Below are positions 42,847 through 54,664 of a stretch of 64,000 nucleotides of DNA, one piece after another. The position numbers were made by a program, and so were the translations under genes. This DNA comes from Bathelium albidoporum (lineage: Eukaryota; Ascomycota; Dothideomycetes; Trypetheliales; Trypetheliaceae): positions 1 through 64,000 of the forward strand of contig JAGFVP010000052.1 in assembly GCA_021031095.1 (NCBI GenBank), written 5' to 3'. Each line of letters starts with the position of its first letter. Positions within the stretch are counted from its first letter, which is position 1. The notes under the pieces are model-generated. The model did not search any database, was not told the origin of the DNA, and saw only the letters and a program-made list of their open reading frames with translations.

Positions 42847-43551
42847 ATGGCAAGCAATAACTGGCGATGCGCATCCGCAAGTCCCCATGCCTTGCGCATG
42901 GTTAAAAGAGCAACCAACCCAGCCCCATCAAAACGTTTCTTCAGCTCCTCCCGCCTCCACCTGCGTTCCGAATCCGATCCAACCTCCTCCGCCTTTCCCA
43001 TCTTCCAGCCCGCCTTCTGGCGCTTCATTCTCCCCAAGCGCCGCCGTCCCGGCTCCGGCTCCGGCTCCTCCTCTGATCCCGCTCGTCCGCACTGGCTCCA
43101 GAACCCGGCCACGCACGTCATCATCCTCTCGCTGCTCGCCGGCTCGCAGGCGATCCAGATCCTCGCCTTGAAGCGGGACCATCTGAACTACAGCTCGCGC
43201 GCGGACGCGTTCATTGCGAGGCTGAGGGAGATTCTCAGGCGCGTGCAGGACGGCGAGGAGGTGGACGTCAGGAAGGAGCTGGGCACATACGACGAGACGC
43301 GCGAGAGGGAGTGGGAGGAGGTGATGCGGGAGATTGCGAAGGAGGAAGAGGTGTTTGGGAGGCGGAGGCGGAAGAGAGAGGAGAAGGCCAGGCTGCAAGA
43401 GGAGGCGAGCAAACCCGCTGATCAAGGTCGCAACGGAGGCCAGCTGTCCGAAGGAGACAATGCGAAAACTGCGGCGGACCCTACTGAACCTACTTCGTCA
43501 CAAATGAAAAGTGGTGGTGACGGTGCTGGTTTACATGTCCGCTTTTATTGA
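42847..43551 (+). CDS. Small mitochondrial membrane protein (DUF5321-type)
   Basis: A single exon encodes 234 aa from the first in-frame ATG. The N-terminus is rich in Arg/Ser/Ala with KRFFSSSRLHLR, a typical mitochondrial presequence with a likely cleavage region. One hydrophobic segment (THVIILSLLAGSQAIQILAL) is followed by a coiled-coil, strongly charged stretch containing GEEVDVRKELGTYDE and EREWEEVMREIAKEEE, then a disordered tail. This segment order matches fungal DUF5321 proteins; the assignment is from memory of the family pattern and the molecular role is unknown. The next in-frame Met (LRMVKR) could also start the protein. Confidence 0.65.
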   Translation: MASNNWRCASASPHALRMVKRATNPAPSKRFFSSSRLHLRSESDPTSSAFPIFQPAFWRFILPKRRRPGSGSGSSSDPARPHWLQNPATHVIILSLLAGSQAIQILALKRDHLNYSSRADAFIARLREILRRVQDGEEVDVRKELGTYDETREREWEEVMREIAKEEEVFGRRRRKREEKARLQEEASKPADQGRNGGQLSEGDNAKTAADPTEPTSSQMKSGGDGAGLHVRFY

Positions 43552-44947
43552 AATATCTTGATACGAATCTTGTTCCGTTAGAGCAAAACTCGAAATCGCT
43601 ACTGTAACCATTGGGACTGTTTAACGCTCAAGAAGAATCTATCTCAAGGGAATGCAGGTTTTCCGGGACTGACACTGTGATATCTCTGCACCTTGCTACG
43701 AACCAGCCCAGGCTTAGAAGAGCTGCTTTAGCCGCGTAGCTTGTTTGCGAATACGAAGACCTCAGACACAAGTTCACCGAAGGGCCCAATCAGTGCAGTA
43801 TCGCTCGGCAATTTGGTCTAGCATATTCAACGGGGCCACGAGTGTATTGATGGTACCCAATTCAGCAAAAATCACTCGGGAATCCTCAAGTAGAGAAGCT
43901 CCGTTGTGGCAAACAGTGGCTGTTGACCGATAGACGAGTGCTTATTTTTTTACCTTGCTTTGAGCTTGGTTGACAACACGTAGAAGACCAATTAACATCG
44001 TCGGCCGATCGAAATCTCTGTAGGTGTTGCCAGTGTAACGAATCACCATAATCTGCAGAGATACTTTCGCATAAATATGCAACACTGTCATTTCAGCAAA
44101 CACACTGAAACAGGGTTTTTTTCATTCTAAAACTTCGACAAGCGCGAGCGCGTATGCGCTCCCGAACAGGCCACGAATCCCAGTTCAATAAAAGGCAAAG
44201 CAATGCCAAAGCCTCGCATCCCTCCCTCCTTCTTCCTTTCTTAGCACCAAGCATGTACTTGCCGAGATGCCAGTCTTAGATGTCGACATATATTCATGGT
44301 TCCCGTGATTCCAAAATCCCAACCTCCAATAGTGATGACTCCAACAGATTCCCAGCCTCATCCTCCTGAAGTATTGGTCGCTAATGCAATGAAAAAAGAA
44401 AAGGTAAAGGAGGCCTGCAAATTGCCCGAAATAAAGACGATTTCAAAAGAGGAAATTTTCAAAAAGAAGCGAGCTGTGCAGCGCAATGCACCCGCTTCCA
44501 AAATTGATGAGAAAGTTACAAATTGTGGCCCAGCAAATCCGGGCCACACCGAAATGAAGAAACAAATGTTGGATCAAAACGATGGACGCAGCACGGCGCA
44601 AATTCGTATACACGCGCCCAATGGCCTAGCTAATGCACCCAAAAACAAGCGAAGAACAAAATTCCCACGAATGCCTAAAAAGACGCCTAGGATGTGCCCA
44701 TGGGCATTTAGCGTAACTCAAATACGCATTGAGTGTTGAAGGTAATGATGCTAAGAGATTCGTGAGTCGTGGACGAATGGGGATCGAAAGCGCTCCCGAA
44801 GGCTACTATTGATAGTTCGGTCGGGATGCCGTCAGGTTGCCGAAACATTCCCTGCGATGATCTTCGGCTAAGGAGAGCAGGGCAAACCTCGATTTCGAAG
44901 GCTCGGCAGTCAGGCCTTTTTATGGCGAGAAAAAAAAAACATCTAGG
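43552..44947. other. Intergenic region, DUF5321-type gene to C2H2 factor
   Basis: No confirmed gene. It contains one uncertain open frame (44296-44739, listed next). The rest is AT-rich, with no repeats noticed. Confidence 0.5.
44296..44739 (+). CDS. Uncharacterised Lys-rich open reading frame
   Basis: 147 codons from ATG to TGA without introns, not overlapped by a better frame. The translation is basic and Lys/Pro/Asn-rich with an NAMKKEKVKEACKLPEIKT segment and no recognised domain, signal peptide or membrane helix. It could be a lineage-specific gene, a gene remnant or chance. Base composition is AT-richer than the neighbouring coding DNA, which favours chance or a young gene. Confidence 0.25.
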   Translation: MVPVIPKSQPPIVMTPTDSQPHPPEVLVANAMKKEKVKEACKLPEIKTISKEEIFKKKRAVQRNAPASKIDEKVTNCGPANPGHTEMKKQMLDQNDGRSTAQIRIHAPNGLANAPKNKRRTKFPRMPKKTPRMCPWAFSVTQIRIEC

Positions 44948-46987
44948 TCAGGAACCCATTCTTCTTCGCCGACCCCGCGTCCCGCCTTCAGGTCGTTGTG
45001 CCAATACCTCACGTAGTTGGGGATCGTCTTTATCCTTGTCATGATGATGGACTCTGACGTGCCTGTAACAACCATATTAGCTTCTTAGGTCATGCTACAC
45101 CGGGGTCATGGACAGTCCTCGAAATTTACCTTTGGAGATTGTCGGGCCGCGGATATTTGTGCTCTCGGTCTGGGCAAAAGGGACAAACGTAACCAGGTGA
45201 TTCATGAACAAGGCCATGACGAATCATCTCGTTTTTTCGCTTAAATCCCTTGCCCCCTTCGGAGCGCGGACAACCTTTGACAGGACAGTAGTGTGGCCGA
45301 TTGGATGAATGCACGTTGGCGTGAGAGCTAGATAGACTTCGGTCAGCATCTGGTCGAGGCATGACTGTAAGTTATCTCCAACAACTTATCATCTCGTTTG
45401 GCGAGCTTCCCATACCCTGGGCAATCCCTGACTTGTGATATCGACGAAAGGGGCGTGCAAGGAAATGAAACGGTGCGCTCACTTTAACAAGTATTGTGTT
45501 TGAAAAGGAGCAGCCGTACAGCCAGAGTATTCACACCGGTACCCACCCGCAGGTGGCTGACCTTCCCGAGGGCCTTGCTGTGGGATTGGTGGTGGCAACG
45601 TCATACCCTGTCGGGGCGGGCCATCCAAACCCATGCGTGGCTCAGCGGGGGTGTGACCTGATGAACTGTACCCGTCTCCTGTGCTGGGATGACTCTCAGC
45701 GGTACTCGTTGATGGGACAGACGACGGATAGGAGCCGCCGCCTGGTTCTGCCGCCTGCGATGGCTGTCTGGTGAAAAAGTATGGGCCTGTTGACATGGTG
45801 TTGTTGTTTGCAGATTGGGGGGAACGACTCGTTACTTCTCGAAACCGGAATGAAGAATCGGCTGGAGAAGGCTCGCCAACACTGTGCGTGCTGATGGGAG
45901 ATGTATGATTCAAAGGTGGACCAAATGTTGTGGGCGATCGTCTTTGAACACTCGACAGGTAATTGCGCGAGATCTGGACTGGGGATGTAGCGATGGCGGA
46001 CTGGGTGCTTCCAGAGGATATAGAATTTGAGGGACGGTGTTGATGGGAGACGCTATTGTGGCGGGCCTCGATTTCTTGGTTTCCCGCATCCGCCAGCTCG
46101 CTAATCTGGTGAAACGAGGGCAGCGTTCGTCCGACATTTTGCGGATTCGGTGGCGAACTCTGATCCTGTATTGCTGGCAACGTCTGCCTCGGGGATATGT
46201 CCGACGGCGAGATCACATTCTTCCGTAGCCGGGGAGAATCGTTGATCGAATCTGGTGGCGCATAACTTTCCGCACGGTCAAAACGCGATGGCTGCCGTAA
46301 CTTCAAGACGACGCCCGCCGGTCCTTCGTTGTTTCCCCGGATGCTCTCATCCAGACTCGAGAAATGGCTTCGCTGTTTGTCATGCTCTCTCGATGGAGGA
46401 TTCGCCATGCTGAGCGCGGAGAACTGGCTCCGCGACCCTTCCACGCTCCCTTTGCGCTCGTCTTCGGGGGATGTCGAGACTGCGCTATCTTTGCGACTCT
46501 CGGGGGCATTGCTCGTAGGAATGCCGAGTTGCATGGTCTGCTGCTGCTGCCGCCGCGCAGCCTTGGCCAGGCTGAGGAGTTCACTGTTGGGACTATTCTG
46601 GTTCAGCGGGTCAGCGACTGTGCCAGGTCGCGAGTTCATCGGGCGAACAACCCCTTCCATTTCGTCCCCCGACTCGCTCGCCTCCGATTGAGACGCCGAG
46701 TTGAGGGGCTCTAACGCAGCAGTCCGGGCAATGTCTGGGTGGTCGTTGTTCCCAAGAATGTTGATGAGGACTGCGTCACCTTGGCTCGCGCGAGCCTTGG
46801 GGCGAGTAGCGCGCTTTTGGCGTTTGGGAGAATGCGTACTGACGTCTTCTGGTGATGGTAATATCCTTCTTTGCGGGACGAACGGTGGCGGAGAGGGAGA
46901 CGGCTCGGCTTTGACGTAGACTGGTTGTAAGCCGGGGGAGCGTGAAAGAGCGTCGTCGTCGTCGTAGAAGTCTGAAGGAGCAGTCAT
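44948..46987 (-). CDS. C2H2 zinc-finger transcription factor
   Basis: Minus-strand exons 46987-45483, 45327-45130 and 45062-44948 give 605 aa. About 480 N-terminal residues are disordered and rich in Ser, Pro and Gln, with a basic patch SPKRQKRATRPKARA (probable nuclear signal). Three C2H2-type fingers follow: YRCEYSGC...LNSHANVH, HYCPVKGCPRSEGG...EMIRHGLVH, and YVCPFCPDREHKYPRPDNLQ joined to RHVRVHHHD. Introns 1 and 2 cut the first and third fingers; both splices restore the finger spacing exactly. The C-terminus is basic (RGRRRRMGS). I recognise the finger block as conserved across Pezizomycotina but cannot name the regulon. Confidence 0.87.
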
Positions 46988-49900
46988 CCGTCAAGGGGTT
47001 GGAAAAGAGCGTAAGTGTCTCCCAAGAGTCGGAATCAGCAAAAGCTTCTAGCTTTCGGGGCGCTCGCTTTTGCGGCCGTCCCGGTAAAAGTATAGTCGTT
47101 CTGGTTTTGAAGGAATGCTCCTTGGGTCGAGGATGGGCCGATGCGTTCCTGAAATTTAGAAGCTTGCCACGCTGAGCACATGCGAATGGCAATGTGTTGA
47201 CGTGAAACACGATTTGTGACTATCCCTCTGCAGATCGATTTATTCGCGACCGTTTTCGCGACCTCTTGGTCGATGCAATCTATTCGACGGTAGTCTAAAG
47301 CAGCGCTGATTCGCGTGCACGGCCCACACGTTGTGGAGGATTGCCTCGCACAGCCGGGTTGGTAGGGACAAAATTCGGATCAAGCCGAGTTGTTGTGGTA
47401 GATGCTGCACATTTTTTTGCCATCAGTAACAGACCGTTTCAGTCGCCTCGAGGACTAAGAAGAAATGCGACGGCCATAATATGTAGGCGGCCCACAGTAT
47501 GGAAGTCAGACATGGGAAAAGACTGATTGAGCGCCTACAACGCGAGAGAGAGAAGGCCGGCTCGTAACGAGCGTCAAGGTGACGAATGGAGGGAAGACTG
47601 GCAAGCAAAGATGCAGCCGACACGGGCACTGGAGCATCTACAGAGAAACGGACGACGAACAGAATGGAACCGATTCAATTGCCACAGCGGGCGACGACGA
47701 TAAGCGCCGTGATGTTGGTGCGCCGGGGGTGGGCGAGCGGTCGGGGCCTCTCTGAGGAGGCGTAGGTGCGCCGGCCCACGGCGCATGGATGAGAAGCAAC
47801 GGATCTGAGCATGTCGTGGAGGGGGAAAAGCACGAGAACAGGAAAACACAGCTCGGGCATGGGACGCGAACAAGCAGCGAAAAGGGTTGAAACGTACCGA
47901 TGCACAGCGTCGACAGAGCCTCACACCCTCTCTGGCTTGCTCTTGAACGCGGCTCAACAGTGACTTCGGGCAACGGGCGCACCCCGGCCGTTAAGGCTGT
48001 CTGCTTGGCTGGGAGCGAGGGGCACGTGCGAGCGAGCGAGCTTCCTGGACAAAGCGGCGGGCCAAGAACGTCTCGATTCGATGTTGCGGACTCCGGAGGC
48101 AATTGGGGCTCGTTGCACTCTCGTCCTCGGCCTGAGGAGTAGGTAGTTTGACAGCAGCAGCGCGAGCTCTCGTCGTTCGGCGGGGTCTGCAGCGATACCC
48201 TACTATTCTCCTGCTGCAGGCGGCCACGACCGTGGTATCTGCAAGAGCGTAAGGCTTGCGAATAGGTGCTCGCTGCTGTCGATCCGAGCCACACGGTGGA
48301 TTCGAGGCAGCTGACGGCCGCACCTCGCTCGGGCGATCAGGCGTCGTTCTTGGATGCTCAACCACGGCGATCCACCACGGCGACCGCGCGACTCCAGGAC
48401 CTGGGCGGAGACGGCAGCAGGAGTCCGGAGGGCGACAGCATCGTTGCTCTGGTGGCGGCCGCAGCAATTATTATGATTCTGATTTACAGTCGGGCGGCGG
48501 GGACGGGGAGGACATAGCGTGCAGGTGGAGGCATGCTTCCCCCCCCGATTTTTATGAGAAGTCGTTGTCCACGGCGACAAGGACCCATCAGAGGCTGAAA
48601 GCAGGCCTCATCCACGGCCGTCTCTCGACTCTCGTCGCGTCGTATACTCCGGCCGCGTCTGGCACCACCGTTCGGACAGGCCGTGCGATGCGTGCGGCTC
48701 AGCGGGGCTACCTAGTCCCGCTCCATTAGGGATCGTGGCGTGTGCCGGCAGCAGGGCTAGCAGCGCAATGCTACCGAAGGAACGTTATGCAAGCACGCAA
48801 CTCCGCCAGCGCCAGCAGCGTTGGGACGGCGCCAGAAGTGCTACCGCAGAAGACGGTGCCTCTGGCCGTGCAGGCGCCCGCGCTGATTGGCCACCTGCAC
48901 GGGTACTCTGAAACAGCGCGCCAGCGTCATGGGAAAGGCCCATCAGGCCCATCAGGCCCGACTCCAGCATTTACCCCACCCACTGCCATGCCCCAGATCG
49001 AGCATTAATGGGGACGTGTTATGGCTCGCGATGCCATGTGTGCTCAGCTGACTGCTCACGCTTGCTGCAGCGACCAGGCCCGGCACCGCGCCAGACCCTC
49101 CACCCCCCGCCAGCAAGCGGTGGCGGATCGCCACGGATAGGCCGCTGTCAAATACCCTCATGGGCCCTCCCGAGTCTATTCTCTGGCTCGTCCTTTCCAT
49201 CGCTTGTCTCTGCTGCTTTCCCCCAAATCCATTGCCCGCTCGACCAATGGAACGGACAGTGGCCTGTGAGACGATATGCGGAGCTCGACATTAGCTTGCC
49301 GGCGAGGATGTTCTCACCCAGCAATCGCATGTCAGACGGGTAGTCGAGGAGATTTGCTTTGTTCTTTTAGGCCTCCAATGCCCTATAGGGCACGATCTAC
49401 GACTGCTTGCGTCGATGGGCCACACACGTCCACCAAGGAGCGTTCGGGGCGGTCCGGTGGAGATGACTCGTTCCGAGCTGCAAGTGCTGATGGCTACCCA
49501 CCACACAGTCCTTGTCTTGGTAAGAGTCCCTCATCGCGCATACAGCCCAGCGCGGCTCGTAAAAGTAGTGGCGACGACGAGGGCGAAACGAGCAAATGCT
49601 TTTCCCGCCTACCCACACCGCCATCTCGACTCATTCATTCCGTGGCTTGAAGATGGCCAGTACAGATAAGATCGGACCTCCCATACGTTCTAGTCGGCGA
49701 AACGTCTATCCGTCTATGTAAGTGTTTAGAAAAAATTAGAACCAAGTATGGTGAGCACGCCGGAATGAGAAAAGGCGCCCCCTCCCATATACCCTTGTCT
49801 GCGAGAAAAAAAAAAAAAACAGCACCATGACGGAAAGTCATCTGTACAGTCTCAATAGAACCATAGCCTGGTATGGTTAGATGCTCAGGCTTCCCTTGAG

Positions 49901-50155
49901 GGGTCCCCAACCAGTCAGGTAGGTGCTCGCTGTACCCCGACACCGACAGTGCTTCCAACTCCCATGTCCGTTAATGCGATTGAGCCTCAAACGTCTGAAT
50001 TCGGCCATGCCGATCCTCCACCATCTGCGATTCATCACATCTCGCAAATCTCCGTCTTGCATCGCCGCACATCGCCGCAAATCGCCTCAAAAAAAAAAAA
50101 ACGCTTTCCCGTCCGCATGCGACGGGTTGCCCCTCCTTCAGCCTCCTCACCTCTT
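46988..50155. other. Long gene-free region upstream of the C2H2 factor
   Basis: 3.2 kb without a supported gene lie between the C2H2 start codon and the AGC1 stop codon. Many overlapping open frames occur on both strands because the DNA is fairly GC-rich; none shows a domain or a consistent splice pattern. It is best read as a long promoter and 5' leader of the transcription factor (minus strand), possibly with upstream ORFs, plus the AGC1 3' flank on the right. A non-coding RNA cannot be excluded. Confidence 0.5.
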
Positions 50156-52544
50156 TCAAGAGGCGACGGCTCTAAAGCCGGTAAGGCCAGGCACCCCGAC
50201 CCAGCTCCCCCCTTTAGCCGGCCCCTTTGGCCGACCAAAGCTCTCGTCCAGGTCGAGGATGATCTTCAACGCGTTCCTGCTCCGCAGATAGGGCAGCGGC
50301 GCCTTGGCTTCGTGCAGGCCCACGCCGGGCTCGACTTGCCCGCTCGGTCCACGCGCCGCACCTTCCTCCCTGCTGCTGCTACTGCTGCCCGGCATGGGCA
50401 GCAGCGCTTGCAGAACCTCATAGCCCGCCAGGGTGAAGCCGAACTGTGGAGAGCTGCGTAGGATGCGGGCGGGGCCCCCCTTGAAGAAGGCGCGGAAACC
50501 TTCCTGTTGCCAGACGAGCCGGGCGCACTGGCGGAGCGAGGTGTACGTCGCCTCGCCTTTCCGCGCCTCAACCTGGAGGCGCGTCTTGATGACGTCGCAT
50601 GGCGTCGTCAGGTAGGCGGCGGGCATGCCGGCGATGGCGCCTGCCGTCAGGAGCTGGAGAATGCCGAGCTTTTTGTTGGGGGACTCGCCGAAAAAGTCGC
50701 GTTTGAGATGGTTATAGGAAGGGAAATAAATTGCGGAGAACGGCACTATTTCGACAGCTAGTCAGGCAATTTTCCTCGCACATGCAACGTTTTCGCAGGA
50801 GTGAGTTTCGATGGGAAGGGACGGAGGAGGACCAAGCATACTCACCGTCACGAAGCAGGCACGCACTGGCGCCTTTGTAGAGACCGACCAGACCAAGATT
50901 CTTCACGATCCACATGGCACTCCGCTTGGGCACGTCCGACGACTTCTTCGCCAACTCGCCCTGTACTTGCAGTCGAATCTTGACGATTTCCAGCGGATTG
51001 GTAAAAATCTAGAATGGCGTGAGTCTGTTTTCACCGCTTTTACCATGTGCGCTCATAAACGTACTACTTGCGCAGCACCGGCACAACCACCGGCCAAAAG
51101 CTCGTGCGGCCACCAAATCTTGCCCGTCTTCGCTTCGGAGAACTTGCCCCGGATGAGGTCGTTCACAGTAAGCTTGATCGCCTTCTCAGGCGCCACGCCG
51201 ACGAGCTGGGGCAGAACGCCTGAATACAAGCCCAGCACACCCTCGTTCGAAATCACCTTCCTTGCGCAGTCGATCGAGTTCTTGTACATGAGCTGTCCCA
51301 CGCGCGTCGACCTTTGATTTTGCATGCGTGTCTTGACCAGATCAATGGGATACACCATGAACGCGCCGAAGGCGCCAGCGATACTGCCGAGAGCAAAGTG
51401 GTGGGCAGATTCCAGAATATCGTGGAAAAGACTTTTTGAGGTTGCAAATGCTTTGGCTGCCTTGTCGTGGGCAAGTCCCGCAGCATCGGAGCCGACTTCG
51501 TATGCAGTCTGCCATGACGCATCGAGCACTTTCGCAAAGTCTTTGAGGCCAAGCCTACCTGACGGCTCGTCGAGGCTGGCGAAATGGAACAAGATGTCGG
51601 CTTCCATCGGGGTGAACAACGAAAACCGTGTTATTCTAGCCGCTTCGTTTAAGAAATCCGTCCGTGTGATTTTTCCGTCTTCGCTCTTATTTGTTGCATT
51701 TCGGATGACCAGTTCCACCAAATCCATTTCTCGGATCATGTTCTGGAATGCCCTGACATTCGCGTAAGAAATTTTGGTACCGGTGGAGATGTTGCAAAGC
51801 GATTGCAAATTTTCGAGGAGATGATCGGAAAGTTTGTGTCTGGCAGTCTCGACGATGATCCGCTGGAAATCCCCCGGTTCTATGTATCCGTCTCCATTCT
51901 TGTCAAAGTATTGGAAGGCTTGTCGTATCCGTTCTCCCTGCAGGCCTCGCAGCATCTGTGAAAATTGAGGGTATGTCATGTCGTGCCGGTGCTTTTTGCC
52001 TCCCACGTATAGCGTTGCCCATTCTGAATTCCAATCGAAAGGAATGGTATCCGGACCCTTGTTCTGCTGTAAGATGCGGTTGAAGTCTTCAAATGCGACC
52101 AGCCCATCGCCGTCCTCGTCGAAGAGTCGGAAGGCAATTTCGTACTCGGCATCTGGTTTCGCCAGGAGGTTTTCGAACGTGTGCCAATCGTGCATGTTCA
52201 GTCGGCCCGACTTTCTTCGGTCTGCAACGCGAAAGAGCACGGCATATTGCTCGCGCTTGATCTTGTGCTGAAATGTGTAACCGTGTCAGCAGCTGTCGAA
52301 CAACCAACACCGTAACCATCGGACGGGACGCGTCCCATTCCACGGCATCAGCAGGAAAACGTACGTAGTCTTCGCTTTCAGGTGCGACCGCATCAATGAA
52401 TTCGTTCTCCCCCAGGTAGTATTCCCCTGTGTTTTCATCTCTTTTGGCATGCTTCATAAACGAAGCGCGACTTTGCTGTGAGAGCTGGGGCTCTTGGGTT
52501 GTGCCCAGTAAGGCTTCCGTCACTTGAGCTTTGACTGTAGCCAT
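50156..52544 (-). CDS. AGC1: EF-hand mitochondrial aspartate/glutamate-type carrier
   Basis: Minus-strand exons 52544-52365, 52267-51065, 51008-50846 and 50745-50156 give 711 aa. The N-terminal half has EF-hand repeats, with two canonical loops visible (FDEDGDGLVAFEDF and FDKNGDGYIEPGDF) plus degenerate ones. The C-terminal half is a six-helix mitochondrial carrier domain with PIDLVKTRMQ, PLEIVKIRLQ and PCDVIKTRLQ (PxD/ExxK/R signatures of the three repeats). This EF-hand plus carrier layout is that of aralar/citrin (and the longer Agc1 forms of filamentous fungi), which exchange aspartate for glutamate across the inner membrane in the malate-aspartate shuttle. An extended polar C-terminal tail (about 90 residues) follows the last helix. 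Confidence 0.92.
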
Positions 52545-53098
52545 CTTGAATAGAGATCAGGGGGATCGATTGCAGGGCAATTAGACAAATGGGCAGAAGG
52601 CAACCAAAAGGGAGCTCAATTATTTTTTTGGACCCGTTGGCGCGGCGAACTAGGGTGGTAGGCCGGGTCCCTGGCGTCGTAATTGTGCAGCTAATGTACA
52701 AGATGCGGTCAGCTAGAGAACGAGCGACTGCTGACGAAAGTCATCATGGACAAAGATTGCGATGGAAAGGAGCCAAGAATAAGAGGTCAGCTACGGATAG
52801 AGATAGATATGAGCTGGAGTTGAGGCCGTGTTGATAGCTTGTCGACTTTTGAGGCGCACCAGCGGAACTGTGAGATCGGCCGAAGCTGCACCTGAGCCAC
52901 TTTTGCCCGTCGATCACCTTTTCTCGTCCCTGCACTCTCACCCCTCAACAAGAAAACTTTCTCACACCGTCTCAAAAAACCAAGCCGCCTGGGCACCAAT
53001 CTCACACAATTCTTTAACTCAGCGAGATAAAGGCGTTGGTTGCTTCTTCCCTTATAATAATACATACATACATACATACATACGTCAACCCGGCTAAT
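52545..53098. other. Intergenic region, AGC1 promoter and MFS 3' flank
   Basis: No gene. It includes a tetranucleotide microsatellite, (TACA)6 at about 53061-53084. Confidence 0.5.
53061..53084. repeat. (TACA)n microsatellite
   Basis: Six tandem TACA units are visible, followed by TACG. It sits 15 bp beyond the stop codon of the MFS gene, inside its presumed 3' UTR. Confidence 0.85.
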
Positions 53099-54664
53099 CT
53101 AGTCTGTCTTGAAATCAAGTCTGCCAGCCCATTGCCTCAGTCTCAGGCCATAGATCTGCATCAATGGTATGAGCAAGAACACCGCCGCACAAACGCCTGC
53201 CTGTATCGAAAAACTCTTTTCCGTGCCCATCGCGTTGGCCCAGTTCACCTGGAAATAAGAGATGATGAACCCGCCCGTCGTGCGCCCAAAGTTGATCCAC
53301 GCATTCACCTCTCCTCCCGCCTCCGGATAGCTATCGAGACAATACGATTGGATCCCGACGGTCGTGATCATGATGCCAAACACATACAATCCCCACGCCA
53401 CCGCTGCAACCATGTAGTGCCATGCGCGCTCCAGGGCGAAGCCCAGGACGACGAGCCCGGTGATCATGAACGGCGTGCTGAGCCAGATCACCATGAGCCG
53501 GAACTCCGGCTGGAAGGTGCCTCTGTTTCGACGCGTCAGGATGTTGGCCGTGACGTCGTGCAGCCAGTGGCCGATGATCTCGCCGAGGATCGCGGCAACG
53601 ACGGGCGTGAAGTAAAAGTATCCGATTTGCTTGGGACCGAAACCGTAGAGGGGGGTGACGAAGATGGACAGTGTCGTGTTGATTCCCACCACCCATGCGA
53701 ATGTGAAGAGGTAGTAGAATACCGACAGGAAGACGGTGGGCTTCAAGATGACTCTGACGGGCCGCATCACTGCCTGGTAGAAGCTGCTTCGTTGGTGGCG
53801 ATCTCTCCATTGCTCGGTGCCGATGAGTCGTTGCAACTTGCTCTTTCGCGGCAGATGCTGGTCTGCAGGTATCCTGCGATTGTAAAAAGTCTCATCCACA
53901 AACAAGACGATTGCGATCAGGCATAGCCCCGTCTCTATCGTGTAAACGCCAAATGCCCACTGCCACTTCTGTGTCGAAATGATGAAGGCGGCAATGAGCG
54001 GTCCAAAGTACGGCGAGAGAATGATGAACGAAGCCCAAACGTTGATTTTCCGCGCGTGTTCATGGAAGAAGAAGACGTCCTTGATGAACATGAGTCCACC
54101 CCCTTGCGCGACAGTCGAGAAGAAGCCATTCAGAATTCTCGCAGCCATGAATGAATCAAAGGTTGTCGCACCAGCACACCACGCTGCAGTCCACGTTGCC
54201 ATCAATGCAAACCAGAACAACACAGGCAGGCGTCCAAAAAAGGCCGCGAGAGCAACGACAAAGACACCCCCTACACCCAGCATGAAGACATTGCCAGCTT
54301 GCGAATGGTTGACGTAATTCTCGCTCAAACCCCAAATGGCAGACTGGGGCAGAAGTGTCACAGCGCCTGTAGCGCTACCATAATCGGGAAGGAAAGCTGT
54401 TGCAGAGATTACAAATAGGATGATGTGTTTTCTCGTCTGACTCCAGTTCAGGGGATCGTTCGGGTCGTCGCTGGGCTGTGGGATCAGGACCGTATGGCCG
54501 TCAGGCGCAAGCTTGAGGTTGCGGTATGTCGAGTCGTCCTTGTCAATGAGGTTGAGGTCGACGACATAGCCAGTTTGCTCGCCAATGGCTTCAAGGTCGA
54601 GTTTCTCGGTTTGATCTTCCACAACGTCGAGCGCGGCTTTTTGCTCGCGCGTGTCTGCACCCAT
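53099..54664 (-). CDS. MFS transporter (DHA-type)
   Basis: A single exon encodes 521 aa from ATG at 54664; the open frame three codons further upstream starts with TTG. The N-terminal cytosolic tail ends in DDPNDPLNWSQTRKH, a typical fungal MFS entry motif. Twelve hydrophobic segments are visible, with FFGRLPVLFWFALM in the loop 2-3 region, ARILNGFFSTVAQGGG in TM4, a long central loop (about residues 250-310) and WINFGRTTGGFIISYF near TM11. Substrate unknown; relatives export drugs or small metabolites at the plasma membrane. No sign of damage. Confidence 0.9.
   Translation of the reverse strand: MGADTREQKAALDVVEDQTEKLDLEAIGEQTGYVVDLNLIDKDDSTYRNLKLAPDGHTVLIPQPSDDPNDPLNWSQTRKHIILFVISATAFLPDYGSATGAVTLLPQSAIWGLSENYVNHSQAGNVFMLGVGGVFVVALAAFFGRLPVLFWFALMATWTAAWCAGATTFDSFMAARILNGFFSTVAQGGGLMFIKDVFFFHEHARKINVWASFIILSPYFGPLIAAFIISTQKWQWAFGVYTIETGLCLIAIVLFVDETFYNRRIPADQHLPRKSKLQRLIGTEQWRDRHQRSSFYQAVMRPVRVILKPTVFLSVFYYLFTFAWVVGINTTLSIFVTPLYGFGPKQIGYFYFTPVVAAILGEIIGHWLHDVTANILTRRNRGTFQPEFRLMVIWLSTPFMITGLVVLGFALERAWHYMVAAVAWGLYVFGIMITTVGIQSYCLDSYPEAGGEVNAWINFGRTTGGFIISYFQVNWANAMGTEKSFSIQAGVCAAVFLLIPLMQIYGLRLRQWAGRLDFKTD

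Noticed and set aside
47574..48580. Minus-strand frames of 125-218 codons upstream of the C2H2 gene
   Set aside because: Overlapping frames in all phases, Arg/Ser/Cys/Pro-rich, with no domain and no supportive splice structure. Treated as chance frames or leader uORFs.
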